From: CAXTSE01 sp035554115
GTDB lineage: Bacteria; Actinomycetota; Actinomycetes; Actinomycetales; Microbacteriaceae
Direction of reading: 5' to 3'
Length of the DNA stretch: 28,002 nucleotides
Assembly (NCBI GenBank): GCA_035554115.1
Contig: DATMIW010000059.1
Span: forward strand, 1-28,002
This document shows positions 1 through 7,664 of this stretch, piece after piece (within the stretch, counting starts at the first letter, position 1; each line of letters starts with the position of its first letter). Position numbers and translations under genes: made by a program. The notes under the pieces were generated by a model that made no database searches, was not told the origin of the DNA, and saw only the letters and a list, made by a program, of their open reading frames with translations.

Positions 1-1143
1 GTCGACACCACGATGGATGCGTTCCCCGGCCTCCCCGACGGTCTTGACTTGAACGCGATCATCGATATCGACCCGGTCGAAGGACGTGTGCGGGTTGACC
101 TTCGAGAGAACCCCGATTGCACACCGACAGGACTCAACCTGACTGAAGCAACGGCAAAGAACAATGCCGTGACGGCGTTCCTCATGGCTTTCAATACCGA
201 CAAGCACGCCTCGGGACTGCGAGTTCCCAACAATTCGGGCAGCCACCGCAGAATCGAGGTACTCGTCCGCGAAAACTCGGTTGTGGGGATCCCGCGCCAC
301 CCGGCATCGTGTTCGGTGGCGACCCGCACTGTCACCGATCGCGTGACCGGCATGATCGTCGCCGGTCTCGCCAAAATGGCTGGGTCCGACCTTGGTGCAG
401 CCGAACCCTGCTTGGGATGCCCTCCGCACGAAGGCGTTGTTTCCGGACGTGACCCGCGACGAGACGGTGCTGAGTACATTCTTCAGATCTTCAGTGGAAC
501 CTCAGGTGGACCGGCCACCGCAGATGCCGACGGATGGCTAGCATTCAACACGATCATGGGCGCTGGGATCCCGCGCATCGACTCCAGCGAAATCGTCGAG
601 CAGAAATACCCCTTGGTCGTGTGGCAGCACGTCGCCGTTCGTACCGACTCCGAGGGGGCCGGAAAGTTCCGCGGAGCGCCCGGCAGCATTTCGGCGTACG
701 GCCCGCTCGATTCTGACGCCGTCTCTCATTACTACCTCGAGGGTGTTGTGAACCGGCCGCAGGGTGTGCGTGGCGGGGGTCCAGCCCTCGGCCCAGCGGC
801 CTGGAAAGTGACGTGCGGCGGCACCACCACGCAGATAACCGACACGGTGGCACGGGTAGCCCTTGAGGCCGGAGAGGCGATCGTCTCGCTCGGGTCCGGG
901 GCCGGCGGATACGGCTCACCCTTCGATCGCGAGCCCGAAGCAGTCCTCGAAGACGTCCGAGACGAATACATTTCGGTGGAGCGGGCGGAGCATGCATACG
1001 GCATTGTCATCTCAGGAGATCCGAGGCGATTCGAGACACTCAGAGTTGACGAGGAGGCCACGAAGCGGCTGCGGTCCCACCGAATTGACGACATCGACGG
1101 TGGTCGGGTTGAGTCGGAACTCCCGATCTGGTGGGCCGCATAA
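1..1143 (+). CDS. Hydantoinase B/oxoprolinase (HyuB)-family subunit, 5'-truncated by window edge
   Basis: The reading frame is open from base 1 to TAA at 1141-1143. The first ATG (13) is internal, because residues before it stay in frame and family members are usually about 550-600 residues; only about 380 C-terminal residues are present. Recognisable HyuB features are the SGGPATADADGW block, the NTIMGAGIPRID/E-x-x-E-x-x-YPL segment, the DSEGAGKFRGAPG stretch and a C-terminal GAGGYGSPFDREPEAVLEDV motif. The family (hydantoinase/oxoprolinase HyuB, acetone and acetophenone carboxylase subunits) performs ATP-dependent hydrolysis of cyclic amides or carboxylation of ketones together with a HyuA partner, which should lie just upstream. 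It is followed by an SDR gene whose ATG overlaps the stop (TAATG), so they are one operon. The substrate cannot be read from the sequence. Confidence 0.9.
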   Translation, partial: VDTTMDAFPGLPDGLDLNAIIDIDPVEGRVRVDLRENPDCTPTGLNLTEATAKNNAVTAFLMAFNTDKHASGLRVPNNSGSHRRIEVLVRENSVVGIPRHPASCSVATRTVTDRVTGMIVAGLAKMAGSDLGAAEPCLGCPPHEGVVSGRDPRRDGAEYILQIFSGTSGGPATADADGWLAFNTIMGAGIPRIDSSEIVEQKYPLVVWQHVAVRTDSEGAGKFRGAPGSISAYGPLDSDAVSHYYLEGVVNRPQGVRGGGPALGPAAWKVTCGGTTTQITDTVARVALEAGEAIVSLGSGAGGYGSPFDREPEAVLEDVRDEYISVERAEHAYGIVISGDPRRFETLRVDEEATKRLRSHRIDDIDGGRVESELPIWWAA

Positions 1144-1943
1144 TGGCGCAGGCATCGCAGCGACCGGGTCGTCTCGAGGGCAAGAGCATCATCGTTACCG
1201 GTGGCGGCAGTGGGATCGGGGCGAGCTCTGGCCGTCTGTTTGCACGCCATGGGGCGCGGGTCGTGCTCGCCGACATCGATCCCGAGGCGGCCGAGCGCGT
1301 CGCCGAAGACATTCGGAAATCTGGCGGCGACGCCCTCACGGTTCGGGTCGACGTCACAGATTACGACGACAATGTCGCAATGGTCGCGGAGACGCTCAAG
1401 GCATACGGTCGGGTCGACGGCGTATATGCGAACGCCGGAATCCCGGGCGGTCACACAGCCCATGAGATCACCCCGGAGGAGTGGCGCCGGGTTATCGATA
1501 TCGATCTGACCGGGGCGTTCTATAGCTCGAAGGCCGCCCTGGTGGCGATGCGTGAGCAGGGGAGTGGTGCCATCTTGCTTCAGGCGAGCATTTGCGCCTC
1601 GAGTGGTATCAAGGGCACTGTCGCCTACTCTGCGGCCAAGGCAGGGCTCGTTGGTCTCACCTACCAGATGGCTGTCGAATATGCGGAGCAGGGCATTCGG
1701 GTCAATGCGATTTCTCCGGGGACGACGCCGACACCGCTCGTCGAGCGCCTCTACCGTGAGCGCGCCGCAACCCGCGGCACAACAGCAGAGTCTGATCTCG
1801 AGCGCACAGCGTCGAGCTACCCGATGAAGCGGCTCGGCACGACTGAGGAAATCGCCAACCTCGCTCTGTTCCTTCTGAGCGACGAAGCGTCGTTCATTAC
1901 GGGCGCGGACGTGCCGATCGACGGGGGTTTCACCGCAGCATGA
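1143..1943 (+). CDS. SDR-family NAD(P)-dependent oxidoreductase
   Basis: Classical short-chain dehydrogenase of 266 residues. The cofactor motif TGGGSGIG is at residues 19-26, an acidic residue after the second strand (VVLADID) favours NAD, NAG is at 97-99, and the catalytic set Ser149, Tyr162, Lys166 has the usual 13- and 4-residue spacing. The C-terminus ends in the typical FITGADVPIDGG motif. I chose ATG 1143, which shares a base with the stop of the HyuB gene; a GTG at 1131 in the same frame is possible but lacks advantage. The stop overlaps the next gene as ATGA. By context it should oxidise or reduce a hydroxyl/keto intermediate in the same pathway as the HyuB-type enzyme. The exact substrate is unknown. 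Confidence 0.93.
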   Translation: MAQASQRPGRLEGKSIIVTGGGSGIGASSGRLFARHGARVVLADIDPEAAERVAEDIRKSGGDALTVRVDVTDYDDNVAMVAETLKAYGRVDGVYANAGIPGGHTAHEITPEEWRRVIDIDLTGAFYSSKAALVAMREQGSGAILLQASICASSGIKGTVAYSAAKAGLVGLTYQMAVEYAEQGIRVNAISPGTTPTPLVERLYRERAATRGTTAESDLERTASSYPMKRLGTTEEIANLALFLLSDEASFITGADVPIDGGFTAA

Positions 1944-3115
1944 CCGACTTTTCGAGGTTCGACTACGCACCCGCCGGGAAATTCGACTATGGCAACCCGT
2001 TGTCGATCCACTACGGCATTGACAGCGTGCGCCACCTGCCATCGGTTCTCGCTGATCTGGGAGCCGAGCGCGTTCATCTCGTCACGGCGCGGTCGCTGAT
2101 TGGCTCTCGGAGTCTCGAACACGTCAGCACGCAATCGCCGGCTTTGGGTCGAGCGACCGTATCGTTGGCGGCCGCCCACTCGCCGGTTGCGAATATCCTC
2201 GATGCGGGTCTTGCAGCGCGCACTGCCGGCGCCGACGTGATCGTGGGATTGGGCGGCGGCAGCGCCCTCGACACGGCAAAATTTGCCAGCCTCATTGCCA
2301 CCTCGGCCCTCGACGAGAACGCGGCGCCGGCGGATGTCGCGAGAGTTCTGAGAGATCCCGAGGCCCGCGCGTCGATTCCGATTATCGCCGTGCCGACCAC
2401 GCTGTCGGCCGCGGAGTTGTACGGCGATGGGGGATTCACCGACCCTGACACCGGTCAAAAAGTAGGCGCACGAAATGCATCCCTGACCCCGAAGGTCGTG
2501 TTCTACGATCCGCGCGCGACAGAAGACACTCCGGCGAGTCTCTGGTTCTCCACGGCGGTGCGGGCGCTGGATCATGCCGTCGAAACCTTTCTCGCCCCGG
2601 GAGTAGACCCGGTTTCCTCGGCGATGGCCACCTCGTCGGCGCGGGCATTGGTCCGCGTGCTCGGTCGCGCCCAAGGTGACATGGGGGGACTCGAGGATCG
2701 CCTGGCAGCGCAGATCGCAGCCTGGAAGAGCTATCTCAATCCTCCGCTTGCGTCGAGCGGGGTGAGCCACATCATTGGCCGGGTGCTGGGTGCTCGCAAT
2801 GGAATTCCCCACGGTGTTGCCTCGTGTGTCGTGCTGCCACAGGCGCTGCAGGCGCTCAACCGGCACGACGTCGAAGCCCGTCGGCGTCTCGATTCTCTCG
2901 CCGGTCAGATCGGCGTGGACAGGTCCGAAGGGTCGCCTGGTACGCAACTGATTCATATGGTTGGGACCCACATCCGTGACTGCGGTCTGCCGACACGCTT
3001 CACCCGGAATCAGCTCGGTCGGGATGCTGAAGACGAAGCCGTTGTAGTTGCGGCGGCGGAATCGGGTCGCCCTCTCGCCTTTGTTGCCGAGGTCATCTCC
3101 GCCTGCGTCGAATGA
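1940..3115 (+). CDS. Iron-containing alcohol dehydrogenase-fold protein, maleylacetate reductase-like
   Basis: A 391-residue protein with the dehydroquinate synthase/Fe-ADH fold. The nucleotide loop GLGGGSALDTAK is at about 103-114, followed by VPTTLSAAEL (151-160), and a metal-site region with His in RALDHAVE (His212), SHIIG and GIPHG. The usual Fe-ADH motif has Asp four residues before the first His; here that position is Arg208, so metal binding may be altered or lost, as is described for some maleylacetate reductases. Start ATG 1940 overlaps the SDR stop by four bases, showing translational coupling. Maleylacetate reductases feed aromatic ring-cleavage products to central metabolism, but a simple alcohol dehydrogenase role cannot be excluded. 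Confidence 0.85.
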   Translation: MTDFSRFDYAPAGKFDYGNPLSIHYGIDSVRHLPSVLADLGAERVHLVTARSLIGSRSLEHVSTQSPALGRATVSLAAAHSPVANILDAGLAARTAGADVIVGLGGGSALDTAKFASLIATSALDENAAPADVARVLRDPEARASIPIIAVPTTLSAAELYGDGGFTDPDTGQKVGARNASLTPKVVFYDPRATEDTPASLWFSTAVRALDHAVETFLAPGVDPVSSAMATSSARALVRVLGRAQGDMGGLEDRLAAQIAAWKSYLNPPLASSGVSHIIGRVLGARNGIPHGVASCVVLPQALQALNRHDVEARRRLDSLAGQIGVDRSEGSPGTQLIHMVGTHIRDCGLPTRFTRNQLGRDAEDEAVVVAAAESGRPLAFVAEVISACVE

Positions 3116-3129
3116 TCCGAAGTGGCTGC

Positions 3130-3804
3130 TTAGGCCTTCATCGACACAACGGCCTCGTCGTGAACCGCGCGCAGAATCCGCATCTTGTGATCCTGTGCGA
3201 GGAGCTGGATCTGCTCAGAACCGGGATCTTTGGCAATGAGATCCAGAAGGCGCTCGTGATCCTCGATGAACTCGGCGGAATGTTTCATGATGATTCCGAA
3301 GGTGGGGCGGCTGATGGCCGCCGTTCGGCTGCGCTCGCTTGCTAGCAGCTCAAGCAGATATGCGTTCGGGCACGATTTGCACAACAGGTCATGGAATTGG
3401 GCGTTCAACTCCATGAAGCCGTCCGCGTCGTAGTCCTGACGCTTCTGGCGCATGCCTTCGTTGATCTGACGCGCCTGTTCGAGATCGATTGCCGAGAGCA
3501 GTGGAGCGGCAGCCGCGGTGGCTGCTCCCTCCAGCAGGGCAACAACCTGCTGGGTACCCTCATAGGTGACGGGATCGAGCTGAGCCACCCGTGCGCCAGC
3601 ATTGTGCTTATAGGTGACGTAACCCTCGGCCTCCAGACGCCGGAGCGCTTCGCGCACGGGGAGCTGGCTCATATGCGTTTCCGAAGAAATTTCTTCGAGA
3701 ACGAGGCGAGAGCCGGGGGAGTAGCTGCCGTCGAGGATCCGTCGCTTGACGTAGTCATACGCATGGCCGGCTTTTGCACCACGTCCATGGGTCGTGTTTG
3801 CCAC
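3130..3804 (-). CDS. GntR-family transcriptional regulator, FCD (FadR/VanR) type
   Basis: A 224-residue regulator. The N-terminal winged helix covers about residues 12-76 (AYDYVKRRILDGSYSPGSRL, then LPVREALRRLEAEGYV), and the FCD ligand domain covers about 81-215. In the FCD domain Asn134, His138, His183 and His206 match the metal-binding positions of this fold, suggesting a carboxylate ligand bound through a metal. I chose the GTG at 3804, which has GGGAG five bases upstream; the open frame extends to 3930 but that part overlaps the OYE gene and has no domain. It is convergent with the Fe-ADH gene (14-bp gap) and lies 34 bp downstream of the OYE gene on the same strand. It probably controls the palindromes at 4969-4991 and 6038-6060. 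Confidence 0.92.
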   Translation of the reverse strand: MANTTHGRGAKAGHAYDYVKRRILDGSYSPGSRLVLEEISSETHMSQLPVREALRRLEAEGYVTYKHNAGARVAQLDPVTYEGTQQVVALLEGAATAAAAPLLSAIDLEQARQINEGMRQKRQDYDADGFMELNAQFHDLLCKSCPNAYLLELLASERSRTAAISRPTFGIIMKHSAEFIEDHERLLDLIAKDPGSEQIQLLAQDHKMRILRAVHDEAVVSMKA

Positions 3805-3838
3805 GATCTCTCCCTGCGTTAATACGGCGAGATGCCCT

Positions 3839-4933
3839 TTACACGCGCCGTTTGGCTTTCTGAACCACTCGGTATTGTCGCGGCCAATAGTCGACGTGGA
3901 CGTCGAGCTGGTCGGCTGCCTGCAATGCAAAGTACGGGTTTCGCAGCATCTCGCGGCCTAACGATACGGCGTCGGCTCGCCCGCTTGCGACAACTGACTC
4001 GGCGTATTCGGGAGTCAAAATGAGCCCGACTGCCGCGGTGGGCATCCCGGATTCGCTGCGGATGTGTTCCGAGAACGGCACCTGATACCCCTCAGACACA
4101 GGAATGCGGACGTCGGCGACAAGCCCACCCGTCGAGACATCGATGAGGTCGGCCCCGGCGTCGCGTATCCAGGCGGCGACAGTGGCGGTCTGGACCTGGT
4201 CCCATCCGCCTTCCGCCCAGTCAGTCGCCGACACCCGCACGAAGAGGCCCTTGTCTTCTCCGATTTCGTGTCGAACCGCCTCGACGATCCTGACGAGCAA
4301 GCGAGCGCGATTCTCCAGGGACCCGCCGTATTCGTCGTCACGCGAATTGCTAAGCGGCGACAGGAATTCGTGGATGAGGTAGCCGTGGGCGGCGTGAATC
4401 TCGACAACGTCAAATCCGGCAACCACGGAGCGTCGTGCCGCGGCCGCAAAATCGGCAACGACTTTGTCGATTCCGGCTAGGTCCAGTGCAACGGGGGTGT
4501 CGAACCCGGGGAACGCGATTGCGGACGGCGCCACAGTCGTCCATCCGCCGTCAGATATCGGGACTGTTGTTCCACAGCGGTGGTCCGAGAGTCGGTAATC
4601 CGAGCCCTTCCGACCGGCATGAGCGAGTTGGATCGCCGGGACAGCGCCTTGGCTGCGGATAAATTCCGCTACTTTCGTCCACGCGTCTCGCTGGGTGTCG
4701 TTCCAGATCCCCGTGTCCTCGGGACTGATGCGACCCTCGGGGCTCACAGCTGTCGCCTCCGCGGTGACGAGGCCGGCACCACCGATGGCGAACTGGCCGA
4801 GATGCACGAGATGCCAATTGGTGGGCACGCCGTCTCGCGCCTCGCACGAGTATTGGCACATGGGCGAGACCCAGATCCGGTTCCGAATGGAAATCGAGCG
4901 CACCTGGAACGGTTCGAATAGCGTCGGCGGCAT
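3839..4933 (-). CDS. NADH:flavin oxidoreductase, Old Yellow Enzyme (YqjM-like)
   Basis: A 364-residue TIM-barrel flavoprotein. Class II (YqjM-type) signatures are visible: Cys26 and Tyr28 in SPMCQYSC, the QLAHAGRKG motif (102-110), the HAAH pair His180/His183 in EIHAAHGYLIHEFLSP, DDEYGGSLENRARL, and a C-terminal WPRQY segment. These enzymes use FMN and NAD(P)H to reduce activated C=C bonds or to dearomatise rings. The start ATG 4933 has AAGGGAG about seven bases upstream; the longer frame to 5068 crosses the promoter and the divergent gene and is rejected. The gene is divergent from the SnoaL-like gene at 5024 across an operator-like palindrome, and the GntR gene follows it on the same strand, so the regulator may be co-transcribed. 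Confidence 0.94.
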   Translation of the reverse strand: MPPTLFEPFQVRSISIRNRIWVSPMCQYSCEARDGVPTNWHLVHLGQFAIGGAGLVTAEATAVSPEGRISPEDTGIWNDTQRDAWTKVAEFIRSQGAVPAIQLAHAGRKGSDYRLSDHRCGTTVPISDGGWTTVAPSAIAFPGFDTPVALDLAGIDKVVADFAAAARRSVVAGFDVVEIHAAHGYLIHEFLSPLSNSRDDEYGGSLENRARLLVRIVEAVRHEIGEDKGLFVRVSATDWAEGGWDQVQTATVAAWIRDAGADLIDVSTGGLVADVRIPVSEGYQVPFSEHIRSESGMPTAAVGLILTPEYAESVVASGRADAVSLGREMLRNPYFALQAADQLDVHVDYWPRQYRVVQKAKRRV

Positions 4934-4944
4934 GGGCGACTCCC

Positions 4945-5009
4945 TTGTCTGAGCATCTGCGGTCGATATGATCATAAAGTCTATACGATCACCAAAGCGG
5001 TTCGTCCAA
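4945..5009. promoter_or_regulatory. Divergent promoter region with 23-bp palindromic operator at 4969-4991
   Basis: The interval between the OYE gene and the SnoaL-like gene holds a near-perfect palindrome at 4969-4991 with outer arms TGATCATA and TACGATCA. A plus-strand promoter fits TTGTCT (4945-4950), 16 bp, TATGAT (4967-4972). A minus-strand promoter fits TTGGAC (5004-5009 on the complement), 18 bp, TATAGA. Both -10 boxes overlap the palindrome, which suggests repression by a dimeric regulator. The same palindrome, 21 of 23 bases identical, recurs at 6038-6060. Assignment to the GntR protein encoded nearby is inference. Confidence 0.7.
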
Positions 5010-5023
5010 GAACGGAAACCATC

Positions 5024-5527
5024 ATGACTGACAACATTCCTGAGACCTGCCGCCCCGCATGGGCCCATGATGCGGGGATCATCGACCTTCAGCCCGTCGC
5101 CGAGGTGCCGACGGACCTCACCGCGATTGCCGACCGCCTTCTCATCCTTGAGACTGTTGCAAGGTATGCGATTGCGTACGACGAGCGACGCCTGGACGTG
5201 CTCAGCGACCTGTACACCGAGACGGGCACCTACTCCTATTCAATAGGGGGAGCGCCCGCCGACGGTCGCAGTGGGCGCGAGGTATTGATCCCCTGGTATG
5301 ACGAGATCATGCGCTCCCAGGTCGACCAGCGACGCCACATGCTCGGCAGCGTCGTGATCGAGGAGCTCACATCTGACCGAGCTCTCGTAATCGCCTATAA
5401 GACGATCTACGGCATCGAGAAGACAGTGCGACTCGTGACGACGGGTCTGTACCGAATCACCCTGGTGAAGCAGAACAAGCGATGGCTGATCGAGGACGCG
5501 TTTGATGCCCTCGACCGCCCCTTCTGA
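5024..5527 (+). CDS. SnoaL/NTF2-like protein (nuclear transport factor 2 fold)
   Basis: A 167-residue protein with a single SnoaL-like alpha+beta cone domain (about residues 33-165): an N-terminal helix (ADRLLILETVARYAIAYDER), the DLYTETGTYSY strand, an RRHMLGS segment, and the final strand KRWLIEDAFDAL. Such proteins act as small-molecule cyclases, dehydratases, isomerases or dehydrochlorinases, or have no known activity. About 30 residues precede the domain. Start ATG 5024 has a weak GGAA box. The gene is convergent with a second SnoaL-like gene 24 bp away and is controlled from the shared operator region upstream. The function is presumably a step on the same substrate as the OYE enzyme, but no catalytic residue can be assigned. 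Confidence 0.85.
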   Translation: MTDNIPETCRPAWAHDAGIIDLQPVAEVPTDLTAIADRLLILETVARYAIAYDERRLDVLSDLYTETGTYSYSIGGAPADGRSGREVLIPWYDEIMRSQVDQRRHMLGSVVIEELTSDRALVIAYKTIYGIEKTVRLVTTGLYRITLVKQNKRWLIEDAFDALDRPF

Positions 5528-5551
5528 ATGGGGAGAGCGAGACGTCGTGTC

Positions 5552-5986
5552 TCAGAATGTCGTGTCGAGCTGAAGAACCTTTTCTGAGATCCGCCACCCG
5601 TCAGCCGTGCGCGTCACAACGTCTGTGTAGGTGCCGACGGTTATCAACGACAGCTGCTGATCTGCTACGGCCGAAACCAGCACATACGATGTGACCTCTG
5701 CTGTGTTGGCGTCTCGAGCCGACACCTGAATGTTCGAAATGTGGTGCCGGCGTCGATCAGTTTGCGATGCCTTGAAGGTCTTGATCTGCGAAATTATCGC
5801 GTCGGCCCCGAGGCGCGGGCCGTGGACCGTCCCGTCGGCAACCTTCATCAGATAGCTCGCGTCGGCGGTGAAACAGGCGTGCAGCGATTCGAAGTCGAGC
5901 TGGTCATGATGCACCCCGTACGCAGTGGTGAGTTCGTGGATCGCTATGCGGTCATCTGCAGAAAGAGCAGGGGCGGGGGTGGTCAT
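5552..5986 (-). CDS. Second SnoaL/NTF2-like protein
   Basis: A 144-residue SnoaL-like protein. It starts with the typical helix DDRIAIHELTTAYGVHHDQLDF, followed by LHACFTADASYLM, an RRRHHISNIQV strand and a final GWRISEKVLQLD strand. It is related in fold to the neighbour at 5024 but clearly diverged, so it is unlikely to be a recent duplicate. ATG 5984-5986 has AAAGGG at good spacing. The gene is divergent from the ABC importer operon, and the second copy of the operator palindrome (6038-6060) lies between them. A paired role with the first SnoaL-like protein, for example as dehydratase or isomerase subunits or successive steps, is possible but not shown. Confidence 0.85.
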   Translation of the reverse strand: MTTPAPALSADDRIAIHELTTAYGVHHDQLDFESLHACFTADASYLMKVADGTVHGPRLGADAIISQIKTFKASQTDRRRHHISNIQVSARDANTAEVTSYVLVSAVADQQLSLITVGTYTDVVTRTADGWRISEKVLQLDTTF

Positions 5987-6028
5987 CTTTGATCCCTTTC
6001 GCTGAGCGGGGATGAGTTTTCTAACCCC

Positions 6029-6060
6029 TTGTGCATCTGATCATAAAATCTATATGATCA
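6029..6060. promoter_or_regulatory. Promoter of the ABC importer with second copy of the 23-bp palindrome
   Basis: A palindrome at 6038-6060 has arms TGATCATA and TATGATCA and differs from the one at 4969-4991 at two positions only. A plus-strand promoter fits TTGTGC (6029-6034), an 18-bp spacer and TATGAT (6053-6058), again overlapping the palindrome. The site lies between the second SnoaL-like gene and the importer ATPase gene and could control both. The importer gene also has a strong GAGGAG box just before its ATG. Confidence 0.7.
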
Positions 6061-6105
6061 GATAGCAACGCTTGAGATCAACGATGTACTCGAGAGGAGA
6101 TCGAC

Positions 6106-7662
6106 ATGTCTGATGCAGATATGCCTGCTGCGAGCATCGCGAATCTCAGCAAGACCTTTGCCGGCGTCAAAGCCTTAGACAATGTCTCGTTCAAGCTGTC
6201 TCGGGGCGCAATCACGGCCCTCCTGGGAATGAATGGCTCGGGCAAGTCCACTCTGATCAAGATCCTCGCAGGCGTCTATCAGCCCGACCCCGGCGCTGAG
6301 GTGGTAATCGCGGGTCACCAGGTGGCCCTGCCATTCAGTTCGGCCAGCGCACACCGCGCAGGCCTTCGGTTCCTGCATCAAGACGTCGGTCTCGTCCCGT
6401 CTCTGACGGTCGCCGACAACTTCGCGTTCGTCAGTCGATTCCGAGGTCACGGAATGCTGGCTCCCATTGATCGACGAGCTCAGAAGGAACATGTCGAACG
6501 CAGCCTCGCGCGATTCAACATCGACATCGACCCGGAATCGCTGGTCAGTACCCTGACGCCTACCCAGCGCACAATGGTGGGCGTTGCGCGCGCTTTGCAA
6601 GACGACGAAGGCGACATCGAGAACACGGACGTTGAGAAGATCCTGATCCTCGACGAACCGACAGCGGCACTGCCCGCGGAAGAGGTCGATATTGTGCTCT
6701 CCGCGCTGGAAGATCTTCGCGCTCGCGGCGGCACCGTGATCTATGTCAGCCATCGCACCGATGAGGTTGCGCGGATCGCGGATCGCCTGGTGATTCTGCG
6801 TGACGGCAAACTTGTCGCCGACGAGGCGCGGGGTGACCTCTCGTCGGACGAGATCGTCGAGAAGATCGTGGGCCGGAAGCTTCAGAGGGTTATGAGCGAA
6901 GGTGTTGCGCGCACCGCCGGGGACACTGTTTTGACTGCCACCGGGCTTACAGGCCCGCGGCTGCGTGGAGTCGACCTCGATGTGGCTGCCGGAGAGATTG
7001 TCGGAATCGCTGGGCTCGTTGGTTGCGGCCGGAGCGAGTTGATGCGCATTCTCGGTGGCGCCCAGGCGCCCTCTGGCGGGACGATGTCCCTCCGGGGCGA
7101 GGCGTACGCCCCTCGCAATCCCGCGCAGGCTCTTCACCGAGGCGTCGCCAGCTCTCCCCAGGAGCGTCGCAAAGAGGGCGTCGTCATGCAGATGTGTGTC
7201 GGCGAAAACCTCACCCTGGGTCGCCTGAAAAGGCTGAGTCGCGGCGGCGCGATTTCTCGGAAACTAGAGGGGTCGACTGTTGCGTCACTGATCGACGCCT
7301 TCGCGATCAAGACCACCGGCGCACGGCAGACCATCGCTCTTCTTTCGGGGGGCAACCAGCAGAAAGTGATGCTCGGTCGAGCCGCCGGATACGACAGCAA
7401 TGTGCTTCTTCTCGATGAACCGACTCAGGGCGTCGATGCAAATGCGAAGGCCGAGATTGCCCAGCTCGTACGCGAACAGGCGTTGCGCGGGGCGGCCGTC
7501 GTCATGGCATCGACCGACTTCGAAGACTTCGTGGGTCTGGCGCATCGCGTCGTCCTCCTCGACCGCGGTCGCATAATCGCCACGGCCGTCGGCGACGAGA
7601 TCACCGTAGACAACCTCTCCCTCCTCTGCGCACAGCCCGAGATCCGCGAAAAGAGTGCCTGA
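6106..7662 (+). CDS. Sugar-type (RbsA/MglA-like) ABC importer ATP-binding protein
   Basis: A 518-residue double-nucleotide-binding-domain ATPase of the CUT2 type, at the membrane inside. Domain 1 has Walker A GMNGSGKST (41-49), Walker B ILILDEP (179-185) and switch His216. Domain 2 has the degenerate GLVGCGRSE loop (303-311), normal for this family, a strong LSGGNQQK signature and LLLDEPTQGVD. The signature loop of domain 1 reads LTPTQRTMV (150-158) instead of the common LSVGQ/LSGGQ, and an acidic stretch DDEGDIENTD follows it. GAGGAG lies just before the ATG. The stop is three bases before the permease ATG. CUT2 systems import sugars, but members also carry other small molecules; here the neighbours suggest a catabolic substrate that is not an ordinary sugar. 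Confidence 0.95.
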   Translation: MSDADMPAASIANLSKTFAGVKALDNVSFKLSRGAITALLGMNGSGKSTLIKILAGVYQPDPGAEVVIAGHQVALPFSSASAHRAGLRFLHQDVGLVPSLTVADNFAFVSRFRGHGMLAPIDRRAQKEHVERSLARFNIDIDPESLVSTLTPTQRTMVGVARALQDDEGDIENTDVEKILILDEPTAALPAEEVDIVLSALEDLRARGGTVIYVSHRTDEVARIADRLVILRDGKLVADEARGDLSSDEIVEKIVGRKLQRVMSEGVARTAGDTVLTATGLTGPRLRGVDLDVAAGEIVGIAGLVGCGRSELMRILGGAQAPSGGTMSLRGEAYAPRNPAQALHRGVASSPQERRKEGVVMQMCVGENLTLGRLKRLSRGGAISRKLEGSTVASLIDAFAIKTTGARQTIALLSGGNQQKVMLGRAAGYDSNVLLLDEPTQGVDANAKAEIAQLVREQALRGAAVVMASTDFEDFVGLAHRVVLLDRGRIIATAVGDEITVDNLSLLCAQPEIREKSA

Positions 7663-7664
7663 CC

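Noticed and set aside
732..2042. Long minus-strand open frame (436 codons) across the HyuB, SDR and Fe-ADH genes
   Set aside because: Arg/Cys/Pro-rich with no domain, a product of high GC opposite three well-supported genes.
1817..2971. Long minus-strand open frame opposite the Fe-ADH-like gene
   Set aside because: Same reason: Arg-rich, no motif, and the plus strand carries a clear family protein with ATGA coupling.
5539..5553. Small hairpin GAGAC/GTCTC between the two convergent SnoaL-like genes
   Set aside because: Only five base pairs and no T-run; too weak to call a terminator.
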